DNA of 64,000 bases from Fragilaria crotonensis. Its lineage: Eukaryota > Bacillariophyta > Fragilariophyceae > Fragilariales > Fragilariaceae. The stretch lies in contig JAKSYS010000062.1 of the NCBI GenBank assembly GCA_022925895.1, positions 62,001 to 126,000 on the forward strand. Reading direction: 5' to 3'. Made by a program: the position numbers and the translations under genes. A model generated the notes under the pieces. It searched no databases and was not told the origin of the DNA. It saw only the letters and a list, made by a program, of their open reading frames with translations. Below are positions 1 through 10,714 of the stretch, piece by piece. Numbering within the stretch: position 1 is the first letter of the stretch; the number at the start of each line of letters is the position of its first letter.

Positions 1-2065
1 CATCCCAACTGATTGCTGCCCCATGGCTAAGGCGAACCGCAAGACCAAAAAATTGTACTCCATTAGGACGCTTACCATGCACGTTTGGCATCACAAAGTA
101 CCAATTGGAGCCCATGGACGGGATTTCCTCAGTCCACACAGCAAAGCCCTGTGACGCATCATGGACGTCAAAATGGGATGAATTTCCCAAATTAACACTC
201 GTATCAATGGTAAAGCCAACTCGTTTCCCATCAGTTCCATCCATTGGCTCTACCGGTTCCAATCCAGAATCTGCCTCAGTGCTCAGGATCACGCTTAGGA
301 CATCCGGGAAACATAAATGACCAATTTCATGCATCGCAACAACCATATCGCGAAGTGTTTGGTGTGGAACACAGTCATTGGTGACAAATGGGACGGCGAC
401 AAGGTCGCCATTCTGCACCCTGGTACCTAGAGCATGCATTGACCCCACATCGCCTGTGTTATTCCGTACGCTTGGTGAGGAAAGTGCCTCATGAATTGCA
501 GAATTGCAGGTAGTGATACTCTGCAACCATCCCTGAACTTTCTGACGGCCAGAACTTTGAGTCTTGCCAAGCTTCACAGCGTGCCTGACTTGGAGAACAG
601 TCTGCATGTTCAGGCAATTTCCTGAGGGTTCCACATCAATCATCACATCAATGATCGGATCGATCGTAGGGTCGAGGACCCAACACGTGCTGGGCAAATT
701 GAAATGGTGGCATCCTGTTGCGTAGTGACGACCACCCTCTCTTGCAGAGTTTGAAAATGCCAATTTGTGATTGTATAATAATTTCAGCTCCTCTATTGGC
801 CATGTGCCAGCATCCTCTCCTGAAAACACGTCTGGTGGCATTTTGGGGCCATTGCTATCGAGACAATGGCCTGCTCGGTAGATGAGACGGCGGCCATCAG
901 GTTGTAGCCCCAAAAAACCAAGTTTCCACACAGAAATAAGCTTTCCGTCATCCTGGAACAAACCCTTGACATAACTATCATCTCCAAACGTATAGTACGG
1001 GGTACCGTCCGGGTTGTAACAACGTTGGAGGCGTAGCCAACTCATTGGAAGTGGGATCAATGATTTGTCAGCACCAACATCGGGGTGCACTCTATCCCTC
1101 GCACAATAGAAAATCCCAGCATTGGGAATGAATGCAAGGCAAGTCCTGAACAGGTAATCGAGAGGGTCGTCACGTTCTCCAGAGTCATAACACTTCATCG
1201 GGGCAACAACATCAGGATCAACAGAATTACTACTCTTGCCTGCACCCCTTGCACATGTGCGAGGACAGGCAGTGCGGTCAAGTACCACATCCATCAGATA
1301 GACTTCGCGCAAGGAATCCTTTGATGACCCCAATTTCACACCGTTTTCCTCAAACATTTGGGACAGCGATGACAGTTGACCCAGCTGAGGACACGGATAA
1401 CACACCTGCTTCAGTGCACGCACAATGTAGGAAAATGGAGTACGGCACAGCTTTGACTCATCAGGGGAACACGAGCCGTCCGTGACGGCATCACGAAATT
1501 CCTTCTCGAATTTCTTTTGCTCCAGAGAATCAGGTACAAATGGGAGAGCCTTCACGAGCAAGGACAGCATTTCTTCCTGTGACGGTAGACACTCCCTGGG
1601 TGAGCGATGGGGAAGGTGTTGCCCGACACCATCAATACAATGGCTCTTCCTTTTCTGGGTGCACTCCTGTTCTGTGTGATCAGTTGCTTTCCGGGTGGCC
1701 GTGCTCGTCTTCTTGCTCGCACGACGTTTTGCACGACGTTTCGCGATATAGATGTCACGGCACTTCTTGTTTTTCAGAACAAGAACATTGTTATCGAGAG
1801 CCTTGCTTGTTTTTGCGGCGGCAGCATCAGCGATGCCGCCGTTGTTCCCAACGCCATTTGCGGTCGTCACTGCCTTCCCGGTATTCCCATCCGATACCCC
1901 CTCCCGAACAGATTCGTCAACGTTCGGGCACAGGTTGTTGTCCGTAAATGATGACGCGGGAAAAAGTCTTGGGGAGTCACCCATGAGTAGAACCGCAGTG
2001 CGAGACGAGGACGTCCTCCTCTTTAGAGCGATACGAGCAATGTCATTACTCGGATTTGGAAACAT
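1..2065 (-). CDS. Large protein with C-terminal 2OG-Fe(II)-oxygenase-like domain, homologue A (runs off left edge)
   Basis: An uninterrupted minus-strand frame runs from an ATG at 2065 to the window edge, at least 688 codons with no intron. The N-terminal ~150 residues are basic and low in complexity. The rest matches, segment by segment, the protein encoded at 6524-10089. Shared anchors are a PNAGIFYC-like motif near 1100, an NSAR.G.RHYA motif near 735, and a C-terminal block with HFDVHD (the HxD at 167-175), NWYFVMPNV and ISWDG. In homologue B this block ends with IRHGTS; here that part lies beyond the edge. The HxD...H pattern in a beta-rich context suggests a double-stranded beta-helix Fe(II)/2-oxoglutarate oxygenase; this is inference from motif spacing. 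The rest of the protein is not recognised. A 116-bp tandem array begins 80 bp upstream of the ATG. It could be a host gene or cargo of a second transposon cut by the edge. Confidence 0.7.
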   Translation of the reverse strand, partial: MFPNPSNDIARIALKRRTSSSRTAVLLMGDSPRLFPASSFTDNNLCPNVDESVREGVSDGNTGKAVTTANGVGNNGGIADAAAAKTSKALDNNVLVLKNKKCRDIYIAKRRAKRRASKKTSTATRKATDHTEQECTQKRKSHCIDGVGQHLPHRSPRECLPSQEEMLSLLVKALPFVPDSLEQKKFEKEFRDAVTDGSCSPDESKLCRTPFSYIVRALKQVCYPCPQLGQLSSLSQMFEENGVKLGSSKDSLREVYLMDVVLDRTACPRTCARGAGKSSNSVDPDVVAPMKCYDSGERDDPLDYLFRTCLAFIPNAGIFYCARDRVHPDVGADKSLIPLPMSWLRLQRCYNPDGTPYYTFGDDSYVKGLFQDDGKLISVWKLGFLGLQPDGRRLIYRAGHCLDSNGPKMPPDVFSGEDAGTWPIEELKLLYNHKLAFSNSAREGGRHYATGCHHFNLPSTCWVLDPTIDPIIDVMIDVEPSGNCLNMQTVLQVRHAVKLGKTQSSGRQKVQGWLQSITTCNSAIHEALSSPSVRNNTGDVGSMHALGTRVQNGDLVAVPFVTNDCVPHQTLRDMVVAMHEIGHLCFPDVLSVILSTEADSGLEPVEPMDGTDGKRVGFTIDTSVNLGNSSHFDVHDASQGFAVWTEEIPSMGSNWYFVMPNVHGKRPNGVQFFGLAVRLSHGAAISWD

Positions 2066-2144
2066 GATGCGGAAAATAGTACCTAGCAGAATTGTTACAC
2101 GTCACAATCGGTCTCAATTCCAAACCAAAACCACGATAGCCACG

Positions 2145-2870
2145 TCACAACTGGTGTCGGTTCGGCGGTTCCTTGTCGCGAGCGCAAACTCCACCACCAA
2201 ACCAAAATTGCGAGCGCAACCACCACTCCTGATGTATGACAGGTAGTGGCTATCGCAGCGTCACAACTGGTGTCGGTTCGGCAGTAACTCGTCGCGAGCG
2301 CAAACTCCACCACCGAACCAAAATTGCGAGCGCAACCACCACTCCTGATGTATGACAGGTAGTGGCTATCGCAGCGTCACAACTGGTGTCGGTTCGGTAG
2401 TAACTCGTCGCGAGCGCAAACTCCACCACCGAACCAAAATTGCGAGCGCAACCACCACTCCTGATGTATGACAGGTAGTGGCTATCGCAGCGTCACAACT
2501 GGTGTCGGTTCGGTAGTAACTCGTCGCGAGCGCAAACTCCACCACCAAACCAAAATTGCGAGCGCAACCACCACTCCTGATGTATGACAGGTAGTGGCTA
2601 TCGCAGCGTCACAACTGGTGTCGGTTCGGCAGTAACTCGTCGCGAGCGCAAACTCCACCACCGAACCAAAATTGCGAGCGCAACCACCACTCCTGATGTA
2701 TGACAGGTAGTGGCTATCGCAGCGTCACAACTGGTGTCGGTTCGGCAGTAACTCGTCGCGAGCACAAACTCCACCACCGAACCAAAATTGCGAGCGCAAC
2801 CACCACTCCTGATGTATGACAGGTAGTGGCTATCGCAGCGTCACAACTGGTGTCGGTTCGGCGGTTCGTC
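2145..2870. repeat. 116-bp tandem array, about 6 copies
   Basis: The phrase TCACAACTGGTGTCGGTTCG recurs at 2145, 2261, 2377, 2493, 2609, 2725 and 2841, an exact 116-bp period with few differences between copies. Each unit holds two copies of GCGAGCGCAA about 40 bp apart. The array ends 80 bp upstream of the start codon of homologue A, in its promoter region. Short frames through it on the minus strand follow from the repeat and are not taken as genes. Confidence 0.95.
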
Positions 2871-3860
2871 AAAGATGATTGTCAGCTAGTCCTTCGCAAC
2901 AACAATGATGCAATAACAACAATAAGGAACAACGCCGACGTATTAAGCAGCAGCAAAAGCAGCAGCAAAAGCAGCAACAGTAATGAATTGGTGCAAAAAA
3001 TGAGCATTTAAATGTAGTACTAGCAGACACAATGAGCAGTTCGAACTTTTCAAACTAATATGTGGCAACCGGGCTGGCGTCGATTTTGGCAAACGGTTAA
3101 AGTAACACACATGTATGTGCGGAAATTCGGTTTGCAAAAATTACACCCCAGATTTCCAGGATTCCTATGATGTCACGATTACGAAATTAGAGTGCCAGTT
3201 AATCGGATCTCTTAGACAACAATTCGTTGCGTGTACGGGAGATCGGTGCAGTAGCATACATAGACATATAGGATCGGTTCAATATTCGTCCATACGTCAC
3301 ATGCAAATATACAACAAAGACACGAGGAATTTGGTGATTAAATTTTAACTCATTAATTTGTTACATAGTCTCTAGGAGTATGCATAGTAGCATGTAGTTC
3401 TGAGTACTGTACAGTACATGAATTCCGGCCGGTGGTTTAGCATGTTCGATACTACAAAATATATATGTTCTGGTACCGTAGCACACTATTTGTCGCTCTA
3501 CAGAATTTTCCTACTGCAGTACGGCCAATGCTACTACAACAGGCTTTTCGACTGGACAACGTATCACGTTTCAGATATAATCCCTTCAATGGATTCGAAT
3601 TGTCCTCCAGAGACCACGTCAATTCGGAGAAACTTATCCCACAAACACGGGATGCCCATATGCCATGTGAAACTCCTGCCATGTGTGTATCTACTGTATA
3701 TGTATTATGTATCATACGTGATGCATGTCACTACCGGTACTGGTACCAACGTTGTGCACTTGCATGGATCGGCTATGGATTTTGCTCCTACTTCCTACCA
3801 GTAGAATTCACCACACTTCCTACTAGTAGACTGTACGACAGTCGGGCTGATCGAAAACAA
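2871..3860. other. No supported gene; left flank of the Mutator-like element
   Basis: Apart from the microsatellite this stretch holds GTAC-rich palindromes (for example near 3407-3420) and no frame with recognisable protein content. A frame reaching the target-site duplication at 3861 is in the same codon phase as the GRDP-like gene beyond 14320, so the last few hundred bases may once have belonged to the 5' part of that gene; this is inference. Confidence 0.5.
2945..2985. repeat. AGC/AAAAGC microsatellite
   Basis: Simple run built from AGCAGCAGCAAA blocks, next to the right end of the 116-bp array. Confidence 0.8.
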
Positions 3861-3869
3861 GGTTCATCG
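3861..3869. repeat. Left target-site duplication of the MULE
   Basis: GGTTCATCG, identical to 14320-14328, abuts the left terminal inverted repeat. Confidence 0.9.
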
Positions 3870-3943
3870 GGGAGTGCTTAATGCACTAAAATTTAAGGCG
3901 CTAACTAATCCCTAACCGAATCAGAATCCGCTAAGACGTCATC
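3870..3943 (+). repeat. Left terminal inverted repeat of the MULE
   Basis: About 74 bp beginning GGGAGTGCTTAATGCAC and ending AGACGTCATC. It pairs with the reverse complement of 14245-14319 at about 88% identity, and similarity stops sharply after the GACGTCATC block. Confidence 0.9.
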
Positions 3944-4242
3944 ACTCCTAGATGGTTCTTTGCACCCCCTCTGTATATATCATAAAATAATTCAATCGAG
4001 GTGTGAAAAATTGGATTATACATATTCGATATGAAACATACTCTTAGGCACATGTACGAGTGCATGTGTTACTGTCACGTGCCAAAAATTTATTCTTTGT
4101 ACATGTAGCCCGTGTACTCCGAGTACCAGGTTGTACTTGTAGTGCTTGGTAGTACAGATTTTGCCAGCCGTGTTTGTCCTCCTTTATTCTTTTTCATTTC
4201 CTCATCGTTGTGTTCATTTTTTTGCTCGAATTTGCGGCACGC

Positions 4243-4262
4243 AGCAGCAGCAGCAGCAGCAG
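4243..4262. repeat. CAG microsatellite
   Basis: Six to seven AGC/CAG triplets inside the left arm of the MULE. Confidence 0.85.
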
Positions 4263-4291
4263 TGCTACCTAGTAACAAATCACAGCATATC

Positions 4292-4490
4292 GTTGGTAGG
4301 GTGATACCTTTCGGTTTCGAGACGTATCCGAATTATCTCCCTTGGACTGCTGTGAAGTGTTGCCATCCTTGCAAGCTTCCGTGGTCCATTGCGGATTTTG
4401 TTTCGGTACCTTTCGCGATCGGCATTTAATCACTACAACAGCCTGCTGTGCTTGCAAAGGCACGACGGTACTACCACAAGCTTCTGCTAG
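4292..4490. repeat. Solo copy of the ~197-bp MULE repeat unit
   Basis: Carries the same sequence as the units at 5711-6490, from GATACCTTTCGGTTTCGAGA to ACCACAAGCTTCTGCT. It stands alone about 1.2 kb left of the array, separated from it by another repeat. Confidence 0.9.
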
Positions 4491-4839
4491 AATTTTCCCA
4501 GGGTAGAAAGCAGTAAGTCCATACGAAATCCTACGTGAATTCTAGTACGGAATCTACGACGAATAGGAGCACAACATTAACCATGAAAGGGAGGGCCCCC
4601 AGGCCCTCTCAAGTTAAGTCATTCAACTACAAACATGTCAAACACACCAATGAAGAAGTTTCTACAATGAAAATGAAGATTGAACAGAAGTGGAGGGAGG
4701 AGATTGAATTGCAAGATAACTGGTATTTTCCAGAATCGAAATTTTTTCTACGGCAGAATCTGGTATATTTTCTACGGCGTCGATCAATCATCCATGGTTA
4801 TCAATTCTTATTTCCTCAAACTTCATCAGAGCACACCAG

Positions 4840-5430
4840 GTTCTTTGATCCAAGAGCCAAGTTTATTTCAGAAACAATCTATTCAAGAGCAGAGCCAACC
4901 TTTAGGAAGGCATCAAAGTCACATTCAAGCAGCAAGTTACCGAGAGAAGTGGATTCCAAGTGATCCAGAAAAGAGTTTAAGTATTCGAGAGCAGAGTTAT
5001 CCTATTCCAGAGTGGAGTTTCCGTATTGCAGAGAATCGATTTCAGCAGAATAATCATGCAACAGATTTGTTTCAATTGATACATCAGCAATCACCGAAGA
5101 TCCAGTACATTCCAGAGCAGAGCCAACCCTTAGGAAGGCATCAAAGTCACATTCAAGCAGTTAGTTACCAAGAGAAGTGGATTCCAAGTGATCCAGAAAA
5201 GAGTTTATGTATTCGAGAGCAGAGTTATCCTATTCAAGAGTGGAGTTTCCGTATTGGGGAGAATCGATTTCAGTATACTGTGCAGCAGAATCAGCATGAA
5301 GCAGCCATGATGCAATTGATACAACATCAATCACCAAAGATCCATTACATTCCAGAGCAGGGCCAACATTTAGGAAGGCATCAAAGTCATATTCAAGCAG
5401 TACTAAGTCACCGAGTGAAGTGGAAATTTT
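4840..5430. repeat. Degenerate ~230-240-bp tandem repeat, about 2.5 copies
   Basis: GAGCAGAGCCAACC-like blocks recur near 4886, 5115 and 5355, followed each time by AGGAAGGCATCAAAGTC. A frame of ~290 codons reads through all copies on the plus strand (about 4680-5567) and gives repeats rich in Gln, Ser and Pro (for example GRHQSHIQA). It matches no family I know. Because shorter motifs such as ATTCCAGAG also recur inside the unit, the frame may simply follow from the repeat. Confidence 0.7.
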
Positions 5431-5710
5431 ACTCCGATGAGAAGTGGTGGATCTTCTTTCCACATTTTAGCCACCCTCCCTACCGACCAGCCATCACCAC
5501 TGACAAGCAAGAAAGTCAAAGTAAAAGAGCATGCAGTCCTAGAGAAGTCTTCTGGGTTGCAAGATAGTCGGGTAGTGCAGCATTGTACTACTCATTATTC
5601 CAGGTGGCCTCTACTGTACTCCAGGGTAGCGGTCATCCGTGTGGGTCGAGTTCTGTTTTTGTCCGGGACAGCGGCAGCACGTAAAATAGATTTTAGGTTT
5701 TTTTTTTTTT

Positions 5711-6490
5711 ACCACAAGCTTCTGCTATTGGGCGATACCTTTCGGTTTCGAGACGTATCCGAATTATCTCCCTTGGACTGCTGTGAAGTGTTGCCATCCT
5801 TGCAAGCTTCCGTGGTCCATTGCGGATTTTGTTTCGGTACCTTTCGCGATCGGCATTTAATCGCTTCAACAGCCTGCTGTGCTTGCGAAGGCACGACGGT
5901 ACTACCACAAGCTTCTGCTATTGTTGGGTGATACCTTTCGGTTTCGAAACGTATCCGAATTATCTCCCTTGGACTGCTGTGAAGTGTTGCCATCCTTGCA
6001 AGCTTCCTTGGTCCATTGCGGATTTTGTTTTGGTACCTTTTGCGATCGGCATTTAATCGCTTCGACAGCCTGCTGTGCTTGCAAAGGCACAACGGTACTA
6101 CCACAAGCTTCTGCTATTGTTGGGCGATACCTTTCGGTTTCGAGACGTATCCGAATTATCTCCCTTGGACTGCTGTGAAGTGTTGCCATCCTTGCAAGCT
6201 TCTGTGGTCCATTGCGGATTTTGTTTCGGTACCTTTTGCGATCGGCATTTAATCGCTTCAACAGCCTGCTGTGCTTGTTGCAAAGGCACAACGGTACTAC
6301 CACAAGCTTCTGCTATTGTTGGGCGATACCTTTTGGTTTTGAGTCGTATCCGAATTATCTCCCTTGGACTGCTGTGAAGTGTTGCCATCCTTGCGAGCTT
6401 CCTTGGTCCATTGCGGATTTTGTTTTGGTACCTTTCTCGATCGGCATTAAATTCCTTCAACTGCTTGCTGCATTTGCAAAGACACGGCAC
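5711..6490. repeat. ~197-bp tandem array, four copies
   Basis: GCGATACC/GTGATACC blocks start at about 5732, 5929, 6124 and 6323, giving 195-199-bp periods. Small length changes have accumulated and the last copy is the most diverged. The array ends ~35 bp upstream of the ATG of the cargo gene at 6524. Frames through it on both strands are repeat artefacts. Confidence 0.9.
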
Positions 6491-6523
6491 TACTGCCATC
6501 TTTATGCCTCTTATATTTATGTT

Positions 6524-9500
6524 ATGGCTCGCTCTGGAAAAGAGCCTCGTCTTTGTGCCAAGAGGGGGGAGGCATCCTGCTCCTCGCATGTTGACGTCTC
6601 CTCTTCTGATGACAATGAAATGATTACAATGTGTGACAATGAACTGAAGAGGAAAGGAAAGGTGGTTGTCAATTCCGCATTTCCTTTTGACGATTCCTCT
6701 TTTGATGATAATGTCATGAGGGCGGTGCGCGGCGAGGAAGAACGAAAGACTAATGAGGGGAAGGTGGTTGCTCTCAAGTCAACGAGCTGGTGTCGCGGAG
6801 ACAAGAGTACCAAGATGAAGTCAAAAGGGAAGGAGGTTGGCGAGTCCTCCACTCCTTTTGACGACTCGTCTTGTGATGATAATGTCGTGAGGGCGGTGCG
6901 CGGCGAGGAACGAAAGACCAATGAGGGGAAGGTGGTTGCTCTCAAGTCAACGAGCTGGTGTCGCGGAGACAAGAGTACCAAGATGAAGTCAAAAGGGAAG
7001 GAGGTTGGCGAGTCCTCCTCCTTTTGACGACTCCTCTTGTGATGATAATGTCATGAGGGCGGTGCGCGGCGAGGAACGAAAACTAATGAGGGGAAGGTGG
7101 TTGCTCTCAAGTCAATGTCGCGTCGCGACAAGAGTACCAAGATGAAGTCAAAGGGAAGGAGGTTGGCGAGTCCTCCACTCCTTTGACGACTCGTCTTACG
7201 ATGATAATGTCGTGAGGGCGGTGCGCGGCGAGGAACGAAAGACCAATGAGGGGAAGGTGGTTGCTCTCAAGTCAACGAGTGGGTGTCGCCGCAACAAGAG
7301 TACCAAGACGAAGTCGAAAGGGAAGGAGGTTGGCAAGTCCTCCACTCCTTTTGACGACTCGTCTTGCGATGACAATGTCGTGAGGGCGGTGCGCGGCGAG
7401 GAACGAAAGACCAATGAGGGGAAGGTGGTTGCTCTCAAGTCAACGAGTGGGTGTCGCCGCAACAAGAGTACCAAGACGAAGTCGAAAGGGAAGGAGGTTG
7501 GCAAGTCCTCCACTCCTTTTGACGACTCGTCTTGCGATGACAATGTCGTGAGGGCGGTGCGCGGCGAGGAACGAAAGACCAATGAGGGGAAGGTGGTTGC
7601 TCTCAAGTCAACGAGTGGGTGTCGCCGCAACAAGAGTACCAAGACGAAGTCGAAAGGGAAGGAGGTTGGCAAGTCCTCCACTCCTTGTGATGATAATGCG
7701 AAGTTGACGCAGAGAAATAAAGTGCTTAATCCTTGTCGCATTGGTGTGAATGGGCCGTTCGGACGAACGCTGCCCGGCGAGTTGGCTAGGAGTATAATTG
7801 TTGCTGGAGGGTTTCATTGCAAGCGTGTTGTTTGTCACAAGGTACCTCCCCTGTTTGGGGTGGATACTCCTATGGACCCTCAAACGGAAGAAATGCATGG
7901 TGTGACCACCACACGCAAGTGTCGTCAGGCGGAAAGGATAGCGGCATGGGAAAACAAGGAATCGATTGTTGGTATTCTTCGCGATCATCCGTCCCGTTCC
8001 CTTGCTACTCATGCCCAAGTGGCGCATGTCATTGCGAAGAGTCTCCCTCTCCATTCTGTTGACACATTCCTCACCACATTCAATTCATTTGTGCCACCAC
8101 CTCCAAAAAAAGGAACGAAACCAAGTTTACTTTCACAGCCCGTCGTGTACAGGGAGAAGATCATGAAGACCCCGGTTGATTGGATTACTTCGGCCCTTGA
8201 GCATACTTTTGGTTTGCAGCATGTCTCTTTTTCAAGGTGCAACTCTCCGGCTCAAATTTATGACGCCTCTGATGGTGAATCCAATTTTGAAATTGTGGTG
8301 ATGGACTGTGTTCTTGCGCGGACCATCAAGCTCCACAAAGTTAAGAGAAAGAAGGCCGCAAAACTGCTAGACACACCAGTGAAGATGTATTCCTATGTTT
8401 CTCTCCATTTGGCACGGCAGGGAACAACTGATTATATACCTGCCATCGGGGAGGAGGATTTGAAACATCCAGGGGAGCAAACCCATAAGAATTATCAGGA
8501 AGAACAAAATTGTGTGGGTTTAATTCCGAAGAGACTGCCGGAGGATGACTTCTTCCGAGCCTGTGTTGTCCTTATTCCTGATGCGGGAGTGTTCTATTGC
8601 CACCGGGAGAGGAGGAAGCAAATGGCCGGTTTGAAGAACTCTCATATTCCCATCGACATGAACTGGCTAAGGTTACGTTGCAATTCTCGTAGCACCATTG
8701 ACAACTGGTTTTCCAAAGGATCCTACATTTCGAGGATTGCTGATGGTGACTGCTGTGTTTGGAAATGGGGTGTGCGACGATCAGAAACAAATCTTCTGGC
8801 TCCCAATTGTGGCAGTGTGGGAATGCCGCCTCGGTTGAAGGGAAGAGTTGTTCACAAAACGCATCAGCTAACTGACGAGGATGGTCCTGCACTCCCACCT
8901 GATTTTGTTGACGGCGAGGATTTGTCTACTCGGTATGACTGCAATCGACTGACAGGATTGTACCGCTTTGCATATTGCACATCAAATTCCGCAAGACGTG
9001 GTTGTCGTCACTATGCCAGAGGCTTCCTGCACAAGAACATTGATCCTAAAACAACTTATGTAATTGACCCAACAAAGTGTGCGGAGATCGACTTGCTTGT
9101 TGATGTACTCATCAGAGCAGGACATGGCAACAATAAGGTGGCATTGCACCGCAAATCGGTTGTTCGGATCTCTTACCTACCTGTTGTTGTTGGCAAGGGT
9201 TGTAAGTCACTTATGCAAGACATCAACAATCACTGCAATGCGGTTAAGAAATTCAGCAGCTCTGGTGCCAGAGCTGGAAAGGGTGACCTTGGAAAAATGC
9301 ATCCAATTGGCAGTCGGATCGATACATCTGGAAACAAGGTTCGGTACCGTACCTCATCAGATGCATCCTCTGTCCACCGTGGTGGCAGTGTCAAAACTGG
9401 CTTCGGTGACCATCCCTGGTGTGCTGAGGGTAGCTCAGGATTTGGAAAATGATGCTTCCATGACAGCTCTCGAGGGCATGGATGGTGATGGTGGTATGTG

Positions 9501-10089
9501 TCGTGTGACACACACCATGGATTTGAGTGTGAATTTATCCAATTCTTCTCATTATGATGTCAACGATGCGTGCCAAGGGTTCACAATTTGGACAGAAGAA
9601 AAACCTGGAACAACAAGTGGTTGGTATTTTGTTTTGCCAAACATGGTTGGTACCTTTCCTGATTCAGACAGAGAATACTATGGTATTGCTGTTAAGTTAA
9701 CTCATGGAGTGCTCATCAGCTGGGATGGTCGGCTGATCCGGCATGGTACTTCTGTGATGAATCGTCATGGTAATGTTTTTGGCTCATTCTTTGCAGCAAA
9801 GACGAAAGTTATCAAGCATGGTATGCTTGATTTACAGAGAAAGGAGGAGGAGAAAACTTTGTTGATTGATGTACCGATCGATGATGATGACAATAGTTTG
9901 GCTAGTACAACTATTGTTGCAGATTCAGAAGACGAAGAGGATGGTGATGCTAATGCGGATGAGGAAAGTCTTGATGACGGTATATCTGTTGGCGGGGAGT
10001 TTGGATTGTATGCCGTTGGAAAACCTCTCGAAGAGGTAATGCATCTGTTTGAAGAATCGTTGGTCACAGACATGGATGTAACAACGTGA
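6524..10089 (+). CDS. MULE cargo gene: large protein with 2OG-Fe(II)-oxygenase-like C-terminus, homologue B (frame-shifted)
   Basis: ATG at 6524 (MARSGKEPRL). The protein opens with an acidic/Lys-rich region made of six ~56-residue repeats (6690-7690), then ~600 residues of unique sequence, then a C-terminal domain with SSHYDVND (HxD at 9550-9558), GWYFVLPNM, ISWDGRLIRHGTS (distal His at 9742-9744) and an Asp/Glu-rich tail. It aligns throughout with homologue A. The frame changes in the damaged repeat near 7030-7210 and again near 9340, where homologue A is continuous. A possible last intron lies at 10086-10163 (GTGAGT...CTATAG), which would replace the stop at 10087 by four further residues and a stop at 10174. 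The HxD...H signature suggests an Fe(II)/2OG dioxygenase; substrate unknown. Gene and transposase are enclosed by the same TIRs. Confidence 0.7.
6690..7690 (+). repeat. Coding minisatellite, 168-bp units, six copies
   Basis: GAGGAACGAAAG-type blocks lie at about 6735, 6905, 7071, 7230, 7398 and 7566. The last three units are virtually identical and exactly 168 bp (56 codons), so they keep frame. The unit around 7021-7200 has lost a few bases and breaks it. Each unit encodes DDSSCDDN, RAVRGEERKTNEG and a Lys-rich KSKGKEVG stretch. Confidence 0.95.
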
Positions 10090-10176
10090 GTTTTCGGTTT
10101 GTCATGCTGTTGTTTGTTGTTATTGATTGTTTTTGCTAACAACCGACACAATTCTTTCTATAGGAAACATTTATGA

Positions 10177-10714
10177 TGGTTTCCATTAAAATGTAGCGTG
10201 GTACTCGCCCAAGTCATGTATTAATAAAGTACTCCTTGGGAACAAATATAATCACTAATCCGTAATTCATAAACATGCTGAATCTGCACCGTGAATGACA
10301 ACTATGAAAACTGCTGGAGGCATCTCATTGGACGAAGTCATTGGCCGCAACGGAACGAATAGGACCGTGATGGGGAGAATATGCGAGGAAGTATACCTGG
10401 TTGGAAGCGCAATTCCAGTTGTTGATTGGACATGGACGAGGAGCACTCGGAATCGCCTCAAGTGCATAGCATGTCGGATGGATCCGATGGTCAGACATGC
10501 GCACAGAATTGTGCCACAAGATCACATTTCGGACAGATTTGTTGGTCGGACACGTACACAGAATCACCAGAAATTGACATTTTGGACACATTTGGTGGTG
10601 GTCGGACACGCACACAGAATCCCTACATGTGCACATGTTGCGGGAGTTCTTGTTGGTTGGATACTGCTCACATATTGCACTAGAAACCGAAACGAGTCAA
10701 TCGATACACCTTGG
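10177..10714. repeat. Spacer between the two MULE genes with ~50-bp degenerate repeats
   Basis: No gene seen. Between about 10490 and 10615 the phrase GGTCGGACACG(C/T)ACACAGAAT recurs in three variants (near 10490, 10553 and 10600). This is where the two convergent genes end. Confidence 0.6.

Noticed and set aside
2095-2548. Minus-strand frames with repeated WWSLRSR-type peptides
   Set aside because: They are readings of the 116-bp array.
3110-3130. Partial match (TGCGGAAATTC) to the inverted repeat bounding the 39-47-kb block
   Set aside because: Only 11 bases agree and nothing pairs with it nearby; expected by chance.
4243-4262. CRISPR-like array from the short regular repeats in the left part
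   Set aside because: The repeats are tandem satellites or triplets without unique spacers, and the genome is eukaryotic.
5693-6589. Several ~70-160-codon frames on both strands over the ~197-bp array, with repeated basic peptides
   Set aside because: They occur in several frames at once because the same unit is repeated with changing phase. No start, domain or codon bias supports them.
7196-7741. Minus-strand frame with perfect internal repeats
   Set aside because: Opposite-strand shadow of the 168-bp coding repeat of the cargo gene, whose plus-strand frame continues into conserved sequence.
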